DNA from: DASRJX01 sp035649235
GTDB taxonomy: Bacteria > Acidobacteriota > Polarisedimenticolia > Gp22-AA2
Length of the DNA: 23,326 nt
Direction of reading: 5' to 3'
Assembly: GCA_035649235.1 (NCBI GenBank)
Contig: DASRJX010000223.1
Location: 1-23,326, forward strand
Shown: positions 22,786 to 23,326 of the stretch, piece after piece
Numbering within the stretch: the stretch's first letter is position 1
How the letters are laid out: each line of letters begins with the position of its first letter
The notes under the pieces: generated by a model
Seen by the model: the letters and a program-made list of their open reading frames with translations, nothing else
What the model was told of the DNA's origin: nothing
Databases searched by the model: none
Position numbers and translations under genes: made by a program

Positions 22786-23326
22786 AGCCGACCGGCTTCC
22801 CCTTGTTCTGCTCGTCGAGCCACTTCTTGAGCGGGGCGAAGTACTCGGCGACGGCGGAGGCGTCCATCTGACGCTGCCCGGTGAGGGCGAAGAGCGCCTC
22901 GGGCCAGGGGCGGCTCTGCCCCATCTCCATCATCTTCCGCAGGCGCGCGCCGGCGGCCTGGCTGCCGTAGATGGAGCCCTGGTGCGCCGGACCGGCCCAG
23001 CCGGCCTCCTTCAGGAGGGCGCGGTGGAACTGGAACTGCAGGATGTCGGCGAGGAAGTAGCGCGTGTAGGGCGTGTTGCCGGGCACGTGGTACTTGGCTC
23101 CGGGGTCGAAATCGGACTCGGTGCGCCCGGCGGGCGGAGCGATCCCCTGATACTTGAGGCGCAGGTCCCACCACGCCTTGTTGTACTGATCCGGCGGGAT
23201 CTCGCCGGAGAAGACCTTCCAGCGCCACTGGTCGATGAGCAGGCCGAACGGCAGGAACGCCACCTTCTCGAGGGCCATGCGCAGGAGGAGCGCCGTGTCG
23301 CTGCCGAGAGCCGGGTCGCGGTCGAG
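22781..23326 (-). CDS. M2 family peptidyl-dipeptidase (ACE-like), C-terminal part
   Basis: The frame is open from the stop at 22781 to the right edge, so 181 residues of the C-terminus are visible and the gene continues outside the window; the internal ATG at 23278 is not the start. VAFLPFGLLIDQWRW and the stretch GAKYHVP...PYTRYF, followed by QFQFHRAL, are diagnostic of M2 peptidases. The Lys, His and two Tyr that bind substrate C-terminus and oxyanion in human ACE (K511, H513, Y520, Y523) are all present in order. The zinc motif HEMGH should lie beyond the edge. It would remove dipeptides from peptide C-termini, in the periplasm or outside the cell if a signal peptide exists upstream. Confidence 0.93.
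   Translation of the reverse strand, partial: LDRDPALGSDTALLLRMALEKVAFLPFGLLIDQWRWKVFSGEIPPDQYNKAWWDLRLKYQGIAPPAGRTESDFDPGAKYHVPGNTPYTRYFLADILQFQFHRALLKEAGWAGPAHQGSIYGSQAAGARLRKMMEMGQSRPWPEALFALTGQRQMDASAVAEYFAPLKKWLDEQNKGKPVGW

Noticed and set aside
1..23326. tRNA/rRNA genes, CRISPR arrays, IS ends or attachment sites.
   Set aside because: None found by reading both strands; no spaced repeats, transposase-like proteins or terminal inverted repeats with target duplications were seen.

Overview
This is a GC-rich bacterial chromosome segment with an ordinary gene-dense layout. I see no rRNA, tRNA, IS element, phage gene or CRISPR array. The contents point to a Gram-negative (diderm) heterotroph: two candidate lipoproteins, a MacAB-type exporter that would need an outer-membrane partner, c-type cytochromes, and an extracellular FG-GAP/ASPIC-UnbV protein. 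A TPR-multiheme cytochrome next to a CRTAC1-type protein, with DUF1326, DHOR and M2 peptidase genes nearby, is consistent with Acidobacteriota or a similar soil/subsurface phylum. That placement is inference, and no marker gene in the window settles it.

Left part (1-9448, + strand). After the terminator of an upstream gene comes a secreted Cys-rich DUF1326 protein. It is followed by a tightly packed five-gene operon: a membrane histidine kinase, an NtrC-type sigma-54 response regulator (8-nt overlap), a five-helix membrane-anchored multiheme cytochrome c fused to TPRs (4-nt overlap), an outer-membrane CRTAC1-type FG-GAP/ASPIC-UnbV lipoprotein (4-nt overlap), and a small SpoIIAA-like protein (20-nt gap). 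The overlaps imply translational coupling. The two-component pair is therefore probably the dedicated regulator of an envelope redox/binding module of unknown function. This is the most interesting system in the window.

Middle (9465-15629, - strand). Reading in the direction of transcription: a MASE1-domain histidine kinase (HisKA_3 type), then an ABC ATPase, two paralogous MacB/FtsX permeases and a HlyD/MacA-like adaptor. This is a complete inner-membrane exporter without a TolC-like gene in the window. The kinase lacks an adjacent response regulator. Two palindromes that share four bases lie in its predicted leader.

Right part (15832-23326). A secreted alpha/beta hydrolase (+) converges on, and overlaps, a - strand group: a DHOR-type diheme lipoprotein, an orphan NarL-family response regulator and two small tandem paralogues of unknown function. 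The NarL regulator is a reasonable candidate partner for the MASE1 kinase. Divergent from the DHOR gene is a MSOX/DAO-type FAD oxidase whose true start may be a CTG codon. It is followed by a secreted cyanophycinase-like S51 peptidase. The window ends inside the 3' part of an M2 (ACE-like) metallopeptidase gene on the - strand.

No gene-free stretch exceeds about 300 bases. The one exception is the 20112-20452 divergent region if the CTG start of the FAD oxidase is correct; it holds a 9-bp inverted repeat and a possible -10 element.
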